DNA of 64,000 bases from Sinimarinibacterium flocculans (lineage in GTDB: Bacteria; Pseudomonadota; Gammaproteobacteria; Nevskiales; Nevskiaceae): contig NZ_QICN01000007.1 of the NCBI RefSeq assembly GCF_003201205.1, forward strand, positions 124,001-188,000. Reading direction: 5' to 3'. Every line of letters starts with the position of its first letter. Within the stretch, counting starts at the first letter, position 1. The position numbers and the translations under genes were made by a program. This document shows positions 47,317-55,428 of the stretch, in pieces. Under the pieces are notes generated by a model. The model searched no databases. It saw nothing but the letters and a program-made list of their open reading frames with translations, and was not told the origin of the DNA.

Positions 47317-48302
47317 ACCTGCAGGCCCTGATCGCCGCCCTGCACGACAGCCGCGGCCTCGCCGCCAAGCGCGATATCGCCGGCGTCATGCGCACGCTCG
47401 AACTCGGCGCGCATGCGCCGGTGCCGGTCGGCGACGACTGCGCGGCCATCCCGGACGGCGACGGCTGGCAGCTGCTCGCGATCGAGGGCTTCATCCAGAC
47501 CTTCGTCGAGCGCGATCCGTGGTTCGCGGGCTGGTGCGGCGTGATGGTCAACGTCTCCGACATCTACGCGATGGGCGGACGCCCGATCGCCGTCGTCGAT
47601 GCGATCTGGGGGCGCAGCGACGAGGCGCTGCAGCCGCTGCTCGCCGGCATCGCTGCGGCAGCGCGCACTTACGGGGTGCCGGTCGTGGGCGGGCACAGCA
47701 ACGCGCGCAGCCGGGGCGAACAGCTCGCCGTGTCGATCCTGGGCCGCGCCACCACGTTGTTGAGCAGCTTCGACGCGCAGCCGGGGGACGTGCTGATCGT
47801 CGCCATCGACCTGCGCGGCCGTTATCGCGAACCGTTTCCCCACTGGAACTGCACCGACGGCGCCCCGCCAGAGCGGCTGCGCGGCGATCTGGAACTGCTG
47901 CCGCGCATTGCCGGCGATGGCCTGTGCAAAGCCGCAAAGGACATCAGCCAGGCCGGACTGATCGGCACCTTGATGATGCTGCTCGAATGCTCCGGTGTCG
48001 GCGCCACGCTGGAGATCGACGCGGTGCCTTGCCCCGCGGACACCGATCCGCAGCGCTGGCTGCTGTCCGCATTCCCCAGCTACGGCTTCATCCTCGCGGT
48101 GCCCCCGCGGCATGCCGACGCGGTCCTCGAACGCTTTCGCGGCCGCGACATCGCTTGCGCCACGGTCGGCCGTTGCGACGACACGCGGCAGCTACGCCTG
48201 GCCCGCGACGGGCAGCACGCCCCGGCCTGGGATTTCCGCCGCGACAGCGTCATCGGCTGCGCGCCGGACCCGGTCCGAATCGCCGAGGAGGCCCATGCCT
48301 GA
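47313..48302 (+). CDS. Nit1 cluster AIR-synthase-like protein, Sll0787 family
   Basis: A 329-residue protein of the PurM/ThiL/SelD fold. The glycine and acidic metal/ATP-binding part is HAPVPVGDDCAAI, followed by VMVNVSDIYAMGG and VVGGHSNARSRG. These enzymes phosphorylate or use ATP to activate an oxygen; the small-molecule substrate is not known. Start is fixed by the ATGA overlap with the acetyltransferase. It overlaps the next gene by 8 bases. Confidence 0.88.
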   Translation: MNLQALIAALHDSRGLAAKRDIAGVMRTLELGAHAPVPVGDDCAAIPDGDGWQLLAIEGFIQTFVERDPWFAGWCGVMVNVSDIYAMGGRPIAVVDAIWGRSDEALQPLLAGIAAAARTYGVPVVGGHSNARSRGEQLAVSILGRATTLLSSFDAQPGDVLIVAIDLRGRYREPFPHWNCTDGAPPERLRGDLELLPRIAGDGLCKAAKDISQAGLIGTLMMLLECSGVGATLEIDAVPCPADTDPQRWLLSAFPSYGFILAVPPRHADAVLERFRGRDIACATVGRCDDTRQLRLARDGQHAPAWDFRRDSVIGCAPDPVRIAEEAHA

Positions 48303-48582
48303 GATGACCTTCCGCGTCCGCTGGCCGGACGACAGCGTGACCGCCTGCTACTCGCCGTCGAGCACCATCCGCGACGCCTTCGAAACCGGCAGACGCTATC
48401 CGCTGGATGAGTTCGTCGCCCGCAGCCGCGCGGCACTCGAACACGCGAGCACGCGCGTCGCCGAGAAGTACGGTTTCGGCTGCGGGCAGGCACTCGCGCA
48501 GATTCGCGCGATCGAGCAGCGCGCCACGCAGTACCGCAACCATCCCGCCGCGGATGTGGTCGTCGAATCCTTCGATAGCTGA
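48295..48582 (+). CDS. Nit1 cluster small protein, MSMEG_0570 family
   Basis: A 95-residue protein, MPEMTFRVRWPDDSVTACYS to VVESFDS, with GAGGAG before the ATG. Its length and the opening FRVRWPDD-x4-CYSPS match the MSMEG_0570 family of Nit1 clusters. One Cys at 19 and one in the FGCGQAL motif. Function unknown; small size suggests a carrier, adaptor or subunit for the oxidoreductase that follows. Confidence 0.85.
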   Translation: MPEMTFRVRWPDDSVTACYSPSSTIRDAFETGRRYPLDEFVARSRAALEHASTRVAEKYGFGCGQALAQIRAIEQRATQYRNHPAADVVVESFDS

Positions 48583-48591
48583 GCACCTCAC

Positions 48592-49863
48592 ATGAACGCG
48601 CCAACGTCCCCCGAACCCCGCGTCACCGCCGTCGCCATCGTCGGCGGCGGACAGGCCGGCCTGTCGATGAGCTGGCATCTGAAGCAGGCCGGCATCGACC
48701 ACGTCGTCTTCGAACGCGATCGCTGCTTCAGTGAATGGCGCACCGCGCGCTGGGACTCGTTCTGCCTGGTGACGCCGAACTGGCAGTGCCGGTTGCCGGG
48801 CTTCCACTATGCCGGCCCCGATCCGCACGGCTTCATGCTGCGCGACGAGATCGTGCAGTACCTCGACGCCTACGTCGCCCATTTCGACCCGCCGCTGCGC
48901 GAAGGCGTCAACGTGGTGCGCATCGAGCGCACCGCGGACGGCCGCTTCCTGCTGACGACGACGGACGGCAACTGGATCGCCGGCCAGGTGGTGATCGCGA
49001 ACGGCGTCTACAGTCGCCCGGTGATCCCGCGCGCTGCCGAGCGGCTGCCGCAGCAGATCCTGCAGCTGCATTCGTCGAACTACCGCAACCCGCAGTCATT
49101 GCCGCCGGGCGCAACCCTGGTGGTCGGCAGCGGACAGTCCGGCTGCCAGATCGCCGAGGACATTCATCTCGCCGGCCGGCAGGTACACCTGTGCGTCGGC
49201 GGCGCACCGCGCTCGCCGCGTGTCTACCGCGGCCGCGAAGTCACCGACTGGCTCACGGAATCCGGCTACTACGACATCCCGTACGAGCGTCATCCGCAGA
49301 AGGCCACCGTGCGCGAGAAGACCAACCATTACCTGACCGGCCGCGACGGCGGTCGCGAGATCGACCTGCGCCGGCGCGCGCTCGAGGGCATGAAGCTCTA
49401 CGGTTCGTTCAGGGGTGTCGACGACACGAAGCTGCAGTTCGCGCCGGATCTGGCGCGCAATCTCGACGAAGCCGACAGGTCCTACAACAACATCCGCGCG
49501 CTGGTCGACCAGTACATCGCCGAGGCCGGCATCGACGCCCCGATCGAGCCGCCCTACCAGCCGCCGTGGTCGCCGTCGCACGAAGTCACGGAACTCGACT
49601 TCGTCGATGCCGGCATCGGCAGCATCGTCTGGGCCATCGGCTTCACCCCGGACTACGGCTTCATCGACCTGCCGGTCTTCAATGGCCGCGGCCATCCGAT
49701 ACACCACCGCGGCGTCACGCCGGTGCCCGGCGCGTACTTCCTCGGCCTGTCCTGGCAGAACACCTGGGGATCGGGCCGTCTCGCCGACGTCGGCAAGGAC
49801 GCGCAGTATCTGCTCGATGCGATCCGGCGCACCGACGAGAGCTGCCACGCGAGGGCCGCGTAA
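48592..49863 (+). CDS. Nit1 cluster flavin-dependent oxidoreductase, MSMEG_0569 family
   Basis: A 423-residue FAD/NAD(P)H enzyme of the flavin monooxygenase type. Dinucleotide motifs are VAIVGGGQAGLSMSWHLKQ at the start and LVVGSGQSGCQIAEDIHLAG near residue 180; VWAIGFTPDYGFIDLPV is the ATG-like motif before the C-terminus. It likely oxidises nitrogen in the pathway, for example an amine to an oxime or nitrile precursor, but this is inference. Last gene of the cluster, 9 bases after the small protein. Confidence 0.9.
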   Translation: MNAPTSPEPRVTAVAIVGGGQAGLSMSWHLKQAGIDHVVFERDRCFSEWRTARWDSFCLVTPNWQCRLPGFHYAGPDPHGFMLRDEIVQYLDAYVAHFDPPLREGVNVVRIERTADGRFLLTTTDGNWIAGQVVIANGVYSRPVIPRAAERLPQQILQLHSSNYRNPQSLPPGATLVVGSGQSGCQIAEDIHLAGRQVHLCVGGAPRSPRVYRGREVTDWLTESGYYDIPYERHPQKATVREKTNHYLTGRDGGREIDLRRRALEGMKLYGSFRGVDDTKLQFAPDLARNLDEADRSYNNIRALVDQYIAEAGIDAPIEPPYQPPWSPSHEVTELDFVDAGIGSIVWAIGFTPDYGFIDLPVFNGRGHPIHHRGVTPVPGAYFLGLSWQNTWGSGRLADVGKDAQYLLDAIRRTDESCHARAA

Positions 49864-49872
49864 GGCCGGCGA

Positions 49873-51282
49873 TCAGGCTTCGGCGAGCGCACGCGCCAGG
49901 GCCCCGAGCCTCGCGATGCCCGTACGCAGCGCATCGTCCCAAGGGTGACCGTAGTTCAGGCGGATACAGTGCCGGTAGCCGCCACGCGGCGAGAACATCG
50001 GCCCCGGCGACAGGCCGATACCTTCTGCCGTGGCGCGACGATGCAGCGCCAGTGCGTCGACCCGTCCGGGCAGCTCGACCCAGGTGAAGTAGCCGCCGTC
50101 GGCGCGTGTGGCCCGCGTGCCCGCCGGAAAGTGCGCGGTGATGGCCTGCAGCATCTCGTCCCGCTGCGCACGCAGCGCGCGACGCAGACGCCGCAGATGC
50201 GCTTCGAACCCGCCGCGCTGCAGGTAGTCGGCCAGCGCCTCCTGCGACGGCACGCTCGTCGCCAGCGAACTCATCGCCTTGAGCCGGACCACGCGCTCGG
50301 CGTGGCGCCCGGCCGCAACCCAGCCGATGCGAAAGCCCGGCGCGAGACACTTGGAGAAACTGCCGCAGTACAGCACCTCGCCCAGGGTGTCGAAGCTCTT
50401 GAACGGGCGCAGCGGACGCCGGCCGAAGTACAGCTCCGCATAGACGTCATCCTCGATCAACGGGATGCCGCGCTCGGCCAGCAGCCGCACGACCTCGCGC
50501 CGCCGGGCTTCCGGCACCGTCGCACCCGTCGGATTGTGGAAGTTGCCCATGAACCAGCAGGCCCGCACCGGCTGCGCGTCGAGCACCGCACGCAGCGAAT
50601 CGGCATCGATGCCGCTCGACGGATCGGTGCGCACTTCCACCGCGCGCAGGCCCAGCCGCTCGATGGCCTGCAGCGGTGCATAGAAGGTCGGCGATTCGAT
50701 CGCGACCACATCCCCCGGCGAGGTCACCCCCTGCAGGCTCAGGCTCAGCGCTTCCATCGCGCCGTTGGTGATCAGCAGATCGTCCGGCGCCACGGTCACG
50801 CCGCTGGCGAGCAGGCGCCGGGCGATCTCCCGGCGCAGCGCCGCGCTGCCCGGTGGCAGGTCCGCCACCGAGGCCCACGGATCGAGCCGGCGCGCACTGC
50901 GTGCCAGCGAATTCGCGAGACGTTCCAGCGGAAACAGCAGGGGACTCGGAAACGCCGAGCCGAACGGCAGCAGCCGACGTTCGCGCGTGGCCCCGAGGAT
51001 GGCGAAGACCAGATCCGAAACCGCGACGTCCGCGGCTGCGGCCGGACCCGCGTCGCCCGCGACCGCCGGTGCCGCCGCGGTTGCGACGAAGTATCCGGAG
51101 CGCGGACGCGCCTCGACCAGGCCGCGACGCTCCAGCAGCGCATAGCCCTGCATCACCGTGGCCGCGCTGACCCCGCGGCGACGGCGCAGCTCGCGCACCG
51201 ACGGCAGCCGCTCGCCGGCACGCAGCACGCCGTCGGCGATGCCCTGCGCAATGTCGTCGGCCAGTCGTTCGTAGAGGTTCAT
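49873..51282 (-). CDS. MocR-type transcriptional regulator, second copy flanking the Nit1 cluster
   Basis: A 469-residue GntR-aminotransferase fusion. The winged helix is MNLYERLADDIAQ through RLPSVRELRRRRGVSAATVMQGY; the PLP lysine is in CGSFSKCLAPGFRIGW and MGNFHNPTGATV marks the aminotransferase loop. It differs substantially from the MocR at 42292-43692, so they are separate family members, not a recent duplication. It converges on the Nit1 flavoprotein (9-base gap) and diverges from the cytochrome operon. Confidence 0.9.
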   Translation of the reverse strand: MNLYERLADDIAQGIADGVLRAGERLPSVRELRRRRGVSAATVMQGYALLERRGLVEARPRSGYFVATAAAPAVAGDAGPAAAADVAVSDLVFAILGATRERRLLPFGSAFPSPLLFPLERLANSLARSARRLDPWASVADLPPGSAALRREIARRLLASGVTVAPDDLLITNGAMEALSLSLQGVTSPGDVVAIESPTFYAPLQAIERLGLRAVEVRTDPSSGIDADSLRAVLDAQPVRACWFMGNFHNPTGATVPEARRREVVRLLAERGIPLIEDDVYAELYFGRRPLRPFKSFDTLGEVLYCGSFSKCLAPGFRIGWVAAGRHAERVVRLKAMSSLATSVPSQEALADYLQRGGFEAHLRRLRRALRAQRDEMLQAITAHFPAGTRATRADGGYFTWVELPGRVDALALHRRATAEGIGLSPGPMFSPRGGYRHCIRLNYGHPWDDALRTGIARLGALARALAEA

Positions 51283-51403
51283 GCGTCGCGATCGGTCCCG
51301 GCAGTGCGGCAACTGTTACGGCGGATCCCGGGCGCATCTGTGCCTGTTGCCGTGCCGCGCCCGTCCCTATGATCGCAGCCGCCGCACCGCAGGAGTAACG
51401 ACC

Positions 51404-51631
51404 ATGACCCACGACAGCGAGAGACGCGAGGCACGCGTCGGCGTGCTGACGACCATCGGCAGCGTGCTGTCCGCCTTCTTCGGCGTGCAGAGCTCGCGGG
51501 CGCGCCAGCGCGATTTCTCGCACGGGTCTCCGGCGCTGTTCGTGGCCGTTGCCGGCGGCCTGACGCTGGCCTTCGTGGCGACGCTGGCACTGGCCGTGCG
51601 CATCCTCGTCGCCACCACGGCCGGCGGATGA
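51404..51631 (+). CDS. DUF2970 small membrane protein
   Basis: A 75-residue protein with an AGGAG ribosome site. A polar N-terminus carries VLSAFFGVQSSRARQRDFSHG, the DUF2970 signature, and one C-terminal membrane helix (LFVAVAGGLTLAFVATLALAV) follows. The family is usually found beside cytochrome oxidase assembly genes; here it leads an operon of two cytochromes c (ATGA overlap). Confidence 0.8.
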   Translation: MTHDSERREARVGVLTTIGSVLSAFFGVQSSRARQRDFSHGSPALFVAVAGGLTLAFVATLALAVRILVATTAGG

Positions 51632-52320
51632 AGGCAGCACTGCGACTGCTCGCCGCGGTCGTGCTGACCGCGGCCTGCGCCCCTGCCCGGGCAGAACTCG
51701 ACACCATGGCCCAGCGCATGCGGGCCTGCGAGACCTGCCACGGCGACCGCGGGCGCGCGACGCCCGACGGCTACTTCCCGCGGATCGCGGGCAAGCCGGC
51801 CGGTTATCTGTACGCACAGCTCCTGCACTTTCGCAGCGGTCGCCGTCAGCACGCGCAGATGGCCTACCTGCTCGACCGGCAGACGCCGGCCTATCTGATG
51901 CGGATGGCGACCTACTTCGCGACCCTCGACCTGCCGTACCCGGCGCCGCCGGTGCCACAGGCATCGCCCGCCGTCCTCGCGCGCGGTGCGGCGCTCGTGC
52001 GCGACGGCGATCCCGGACGCAGACTGCCGGCCTGTACGGATTGTCACGGCGCCGCGCTGACCGGGCTGCAGCCGGCGGTCCCCGGGCTCCTCGGACTGCC
52101 GCAGGACTACCTCGCCGCGCAGCTCGGCGCCTGGCGCAGCGGCACACGCAAGGCACGCGAGCCCGACTGCATGGCGACGATCGCGCGGCAGCTCGACGCC
52201 GGCGACATCGAGGCCATATCCGCGTGGCTCGCCGCGCAGCCGCTGCCGCGCGACGCGCACGCGCCCGCCGGCGAGGTGCACGGCACGCTCCACTGCGGCA
52301 GCCTGGAGCCGACGCGATGA
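51628..52320 (+). CDS. Diheme cytochrome c (c4-like)
   Basis: A 230-residue exported protein with two heme sites, CETCH near residue 35 and CTDCH near residue 137, each heading a class I domain (PRIAGKPAGYLYAQL and PGLLGLPQDYLAAQL are the matching Gln-containing helices). This is the c4 architecture, one heme per half. The signal peptide ends near APARA. It overlaps both neighbours (ATGA at each junction), so three genes are translated as one unit. Confidence 0.9.
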   Translation: MKAALRLLAAVVLTAACAPARAELDTMAQRMRACETCHGDRGRATPDGYFPRIAGKPAGYLYAQLLHFRSGRRQHAQMAYLLDRQTPAYLMRMATYFATLDLPYPAPPVPQASPAVLARGAALVRDGDPGRRLPACTDCHGAALTGLQPAVPGLLGLPQDYLAAQLGAWRSGTRKAREPDCMATIARQLDAGDIEAISAWLAAQPLPRDAHAPAGEVHGTLHCGSLEPTR

Positions 52321-53588
52321 CGCGCAGTCGCGTCGCCGCGGCCCTGCTGTTCGCGCTGCTGGGAACGGCGGCGGTGCTGTTCGGCGACCGGCCGACGGGC
52401 GACAACGGCGACGCCCCGCAGATCGCTGCGGACATCGCCGACCCCGTCGCCCGCGGCGCCTATCTCGCGCTCGCCGCCAACTGCCGCGGCTGCCACACCG
52501 CACGCGCTGGCGTTGCGTATGCCGGCGGACGCGCCATCCCGACACCGTTCGGCACCTTCTACGCGCCCAACATCACGCCCGACGACGACACCGGCATCGG
52601 TCGCTGGGACGCCGACGATTTCTGGCGGGCCCTGCATGAAGGTCGCGGCGACGGCGGCGAACCGCTCTACCCGGTGTTCCCGTACACGCATTACACGAAG
52701 CTCACGCGCCGCGATGCGGATGCGATGTTCGCCTACCTGCGCAGCCTGCCCGCGGAACGCCGCGAGAACCGCGGGCATGCGCTGCGCTTTCCCTACGACC
52801 AGCGCTGGATGCTCGCCGGCTGGCGCGCATTGTTCTTCACGCCCGGCGTCTACGCCGCGGACGCGGATCGCGGCGCGCAATGGAATCGTGGCGCCTACCT
52901 CGTGCAGGGTCTCGGCCATTGCGGGGCCTGCCACGAGGCCCGCAATGCGCTCGGCGCCATCCGCTCGCGCGAGCACCCCGCCGGCGGCATCGTGCTCGAC
53001 TGGTATGCACCCGCACTCGACGTCGCCCGCGAGGCCGGCCTCCACGACTGGACGCACGAGCAGGCCGTGGCCCTGCTGCGCGACGGCCAGGCCAACGGCG
53101 CATCGACCCTGGGCCCGATGGCCGAGGTCGTGCACGACAGCCTGCAGCACCTCGAGGCCGAGGACCTCGACGCGATGGTGACGTATCTGCAGGCCCTGCC
53201 GGCCCGCGACCCGGCGCCGTCGCCACCGGCTCCGGCAACCGATGCGACGATCGCCGCCAGCCGCGAGCGCGGCGGCGTCCTCTACCGGGACCACTGCGCC
53301 GACTGTCACGGCCGGCGCGCCGAAGGTCGGTCCCCGGCGGCCCCGGCGCTCGCCGGCAACCGCGCGCTGACGATGGACAGCGCGGTCAACCCGATCCGCG
53401 CCATCCTCTACGGCGGCTTCGCGCCGGGCACGCACGCGGTGCCGGAGCCCTTCGGCATGCCGCCGTTCAGCGCCGAACTCGACGACCAGCAGATCGCCGA
53501 CATCCTCAACTGGCTGCGCCGGGACAGCGCGGCCGCCGTGGTCCGCGACTACGACGTGCGGCGCCAGCGCACCGGACCGCTCTGGTAG
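52317..53588 (+). CDS. Triheme cytochrome c subunit (alcohol/aldehyde dehydrogenase type)
   Basis: A 423-residue exported protein with three heme sites: CRGCH (near residue 60), CGACH (near 205) and CADCH (near 328). The order and the segments YAPNITPDDDTGIGRW and YPVFPYTHYTKL are those of the cytochrome subunit of membrane-bound alcohol, gluconate and sorbitol dehydrogenases. The N-terminal hydrophobic stretch may be an anchor. The expected flavin or PQQ catalytic subunit is absent from this operon, so the partner must be elsewhere or the diheme protein next door is used. Confidence 0.9.
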   Translation: MTRSRVAAALLFALLGTAAVLFGDRPTGDNGDAPQIAADIADPVARGAYLALAANCRGCHTARAGVAYAGGRAIPTPFGTFYAPNITPDDDTGIGRWDADDFWRALHEGRGDGGEPLYPVFPYTHYTKLTRRDADAMFAYLRSLPAERRENRGHALRFPYDQRWMLAGWRALFFTPGVYAADADRGAQWNRGAYLVQGLGHCGACHEARNALGAIRSREHPAGGIVLDWYAPALDVAREAGLHDWTHEQAVALLRDGQANGASTLGPMAEVVHDSLQHLEAEDLDAMVTYLQALPARDPAPSPPAPATDATIAASRERGGVLYRDHCADCHGRRAEGRSPAAPALAGNRALTMDSAVNPIRAILYGGFAPGTHAVPEPFGMPPFSAELDDQQIADILNWLRRDSAAAVVRDYDVRRQRTGPLW

Positions 53589-53647
53589 CACGGGGCGATC
53601 GGGCGCCCCTATCGCGCGGCCCTTGTGCCTGCGATGATGCGCGCCCC

Positions 53648-55357
53648 ATGAAGAACCGCCCTCCGTCCCGCCCGTCCGGCCACCCCGCCGGCCGATCGCC
53701 CGGCAGCCCGTCCGGCAAGACACCGCCGCGCAACGGTCGCCCCGGCAACGGTCCGCGCACACCCGCCGCGGGCGCGCCGGCTCGCGCCGGCGGTTCCAGC
53801 CGGAACGGCGCCGCCAAGGGGCCCTACCGCGGGCCGAAGCCCGATGGCGGCGCGCGTAGCGGCAGTGGCGCGCGATCGGACCATCCGAGAGCCGGCGACA
53901 CCCGGTCCGGCGCCCCGCGACCTGGCGGCGCCGGCCGGCCCGGCGGCAGCAAGCCGGTGTCGGTCCAGCACCGACCGTCGCGCGTCGGCGCCGGCAGCGC
54001 CGCGTCGCACAGCCTGTCGACCGGCCATCGGGCCGGCCACGACGCGCCGCAGCGCGGCAACCATCGGCCGCTGGCCAACGTGCGCGCGGTCGCCGCGCGC
54101 ACGATCAGCCGCGTGCTGCGCGGCCGCTCGCTCGACGACGCGCTCGAACCGGCATCGCGCCTGCGCATGGCATCGGATGCGGCCATGGTGCGCACACTGT
54201 CGTACGGCGTGCTGCGCGAGCTGTCCGCATTGCAATGGCTGACGGTGCAGTTGCTCGACAAGCCGCTGGCCGCTGACGACGATGTCGCCGCGCTGCTGCT
54301 CGTCGGCATCCACCAGATGCGCACGCTGCGCACGCCGGCGCACGCGGCGATCCACGAGACCGTCGACGCCGTCGAAATCCTCAAGCAACCGCAGCTTCAT
54401 GGCTTGGTCAATGCCGTGCTGCGCCGCTACTCGCGCGAAGCCGGCGTGCTCGAGCAGCGCCTGCCGAAGGACGCGACGATCCGCTACTCGCACCCGGCGT
54501 GGATGGTCGAGACGCTGCAGCGCGACTGGCCGCAGCAGTGGGAGAGCGTCCTCGCCGCGAACAACGTGCAGGGGCCGCTGACGCTGCGCGTCAACCGCCG
54601 CCGGCTGTCGCGCGACGAGTACCTCAAGCGCCTCGCCGAGATGAACATCGCGGCCGAGGCGCATCCGCATGCGGCCGATGCGGTCACGCTGGCCGAGCCG
54701 CGACCGGTCGAGAAGATTCCCGGCTTCGTCAGCGGACAGGTGTCGGTGCAGGACGCCTCGGCCCAGCTCGCCGTCGACCTGCTCGATCTCAAGCCGGGCC
54801 AGCGCGTGCTCGACGCCTGCGCCGCACCGGGCGGCAAGACGGCGCACATGCTCGAACGCGCGGACGTCACCGTGACCGCGCTCGACGCCGACGGCGCGCG
54901 CCTGATCCGCGTCGACGAAAACCTGCGACGCCTCAAGCTGCAGGCCAACGTGCTCGCGGGCGATGCCTGCGAACCGGCGCGCTGGCACGACCGCAAGCCC
55001 TACGACCGCATTCTCGTCGACGCACCGTGCTCCGGCACCGGCGTGATCCGCCGGCATCCGGACATCAAGTGGCTGCGCCGGCCGGGCGATATCGCGACGC
55101 TGCAGCAGACCCAGCTCAGGCTGCTCAAGGCACTGTGGCCGCTGCTCAAGCCGGGCGGGCGGCTGGTCTACGCCACCTGCTCGATCCTGCGCGACGAAGG
55201 CGACGAGATCGCCGGACGCTTCCGCCTGCTCGGCGAGGACCTGCGTGTGGTCCCGGTCGCTGCAACCTGGGGTGAGAAGACGGACTACGGTCGACGCATC
55301 GCACCGGGCGGCGCCCACGACGGCTTCTACTACGCAGTGTTCGAGAAGAAGGCCTGA
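53648..55357 (+). CDS. rsmB: 16S rRNA m5C967 methyltransferase with long disordered N-terminus
   Basis: A 569-residue protein; the usual RsmB has about 430. Residues about 1-145 are a basic, Gly/Pro/Ser/Arg-rich low-complexity stretch. Then comes the NusB-like RNA-binding domain (NVRAVAARTISRVLRG to GLVNAVLRRYSREAG) and the methyltransferase with SAM site VLDACAAPGGKTAHM and the two catalytic cysteines in DAPCSGTGVIRRHPD and VYATCSI. A GTG at 54080 would give a normal-length protein starting in the NusB domain. Normally follows fmt. Confidence 0.92.
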   Translation: MKNRPPSRPSGHPAGRSPGSPSGKTPPRNGRPGNGPRTPAAGAPARAGGSSRNGAAKGPYRGPKPDGGARSGSGARSDHPRAGDTRSGAPRPGGAGRPGGSKPVSVQHRPSRVGAGSAASHSLSTGHRAGHDAPQRGNHRPLANVRAVAARTISRVLRGRSLDDALEPASRLRMASDAAMVRTLSYGVLRELSALQWLTVQLLDKPLAADDDVAALLLVGIHQMRTLRTPAHAAIHETVDAVEILKQPQLHGLVNAVLRRYSREAGVLEQRLPKDATIRYSHPAWMVETLQRDWPQQWESVLAANNVQGPLTLRVNRRRLSRDEYLKRLAEMNIAAEAHPHAADAVTLAEPRPVEKIPGFVSGQVSVQDASAQLAVDLLDLKPGQRVLDACAAPGGKTAHMLERADVTVTALDADGARLIRVDENLRRLKLQANVLAGDACEPARWHDRKPYDRILVDAPCSGTGVIRRHPDIKWLRRPGDIATLQQTQLRLLKALWPLLKPGGRLVYATCSILRDEGDEIAGRFRLLGEDLRVVPVAATWGEKTDYGRRIAPGGAHDGFYYAVFEKKA

Positions 55358-55428
55358 TCCGCTTGCGCGGTGCCGCGCCGGCATCGCATGGTTGCGGTCC
55401 AGCCCCTGACCGAGACGCCGCCGCAGAC

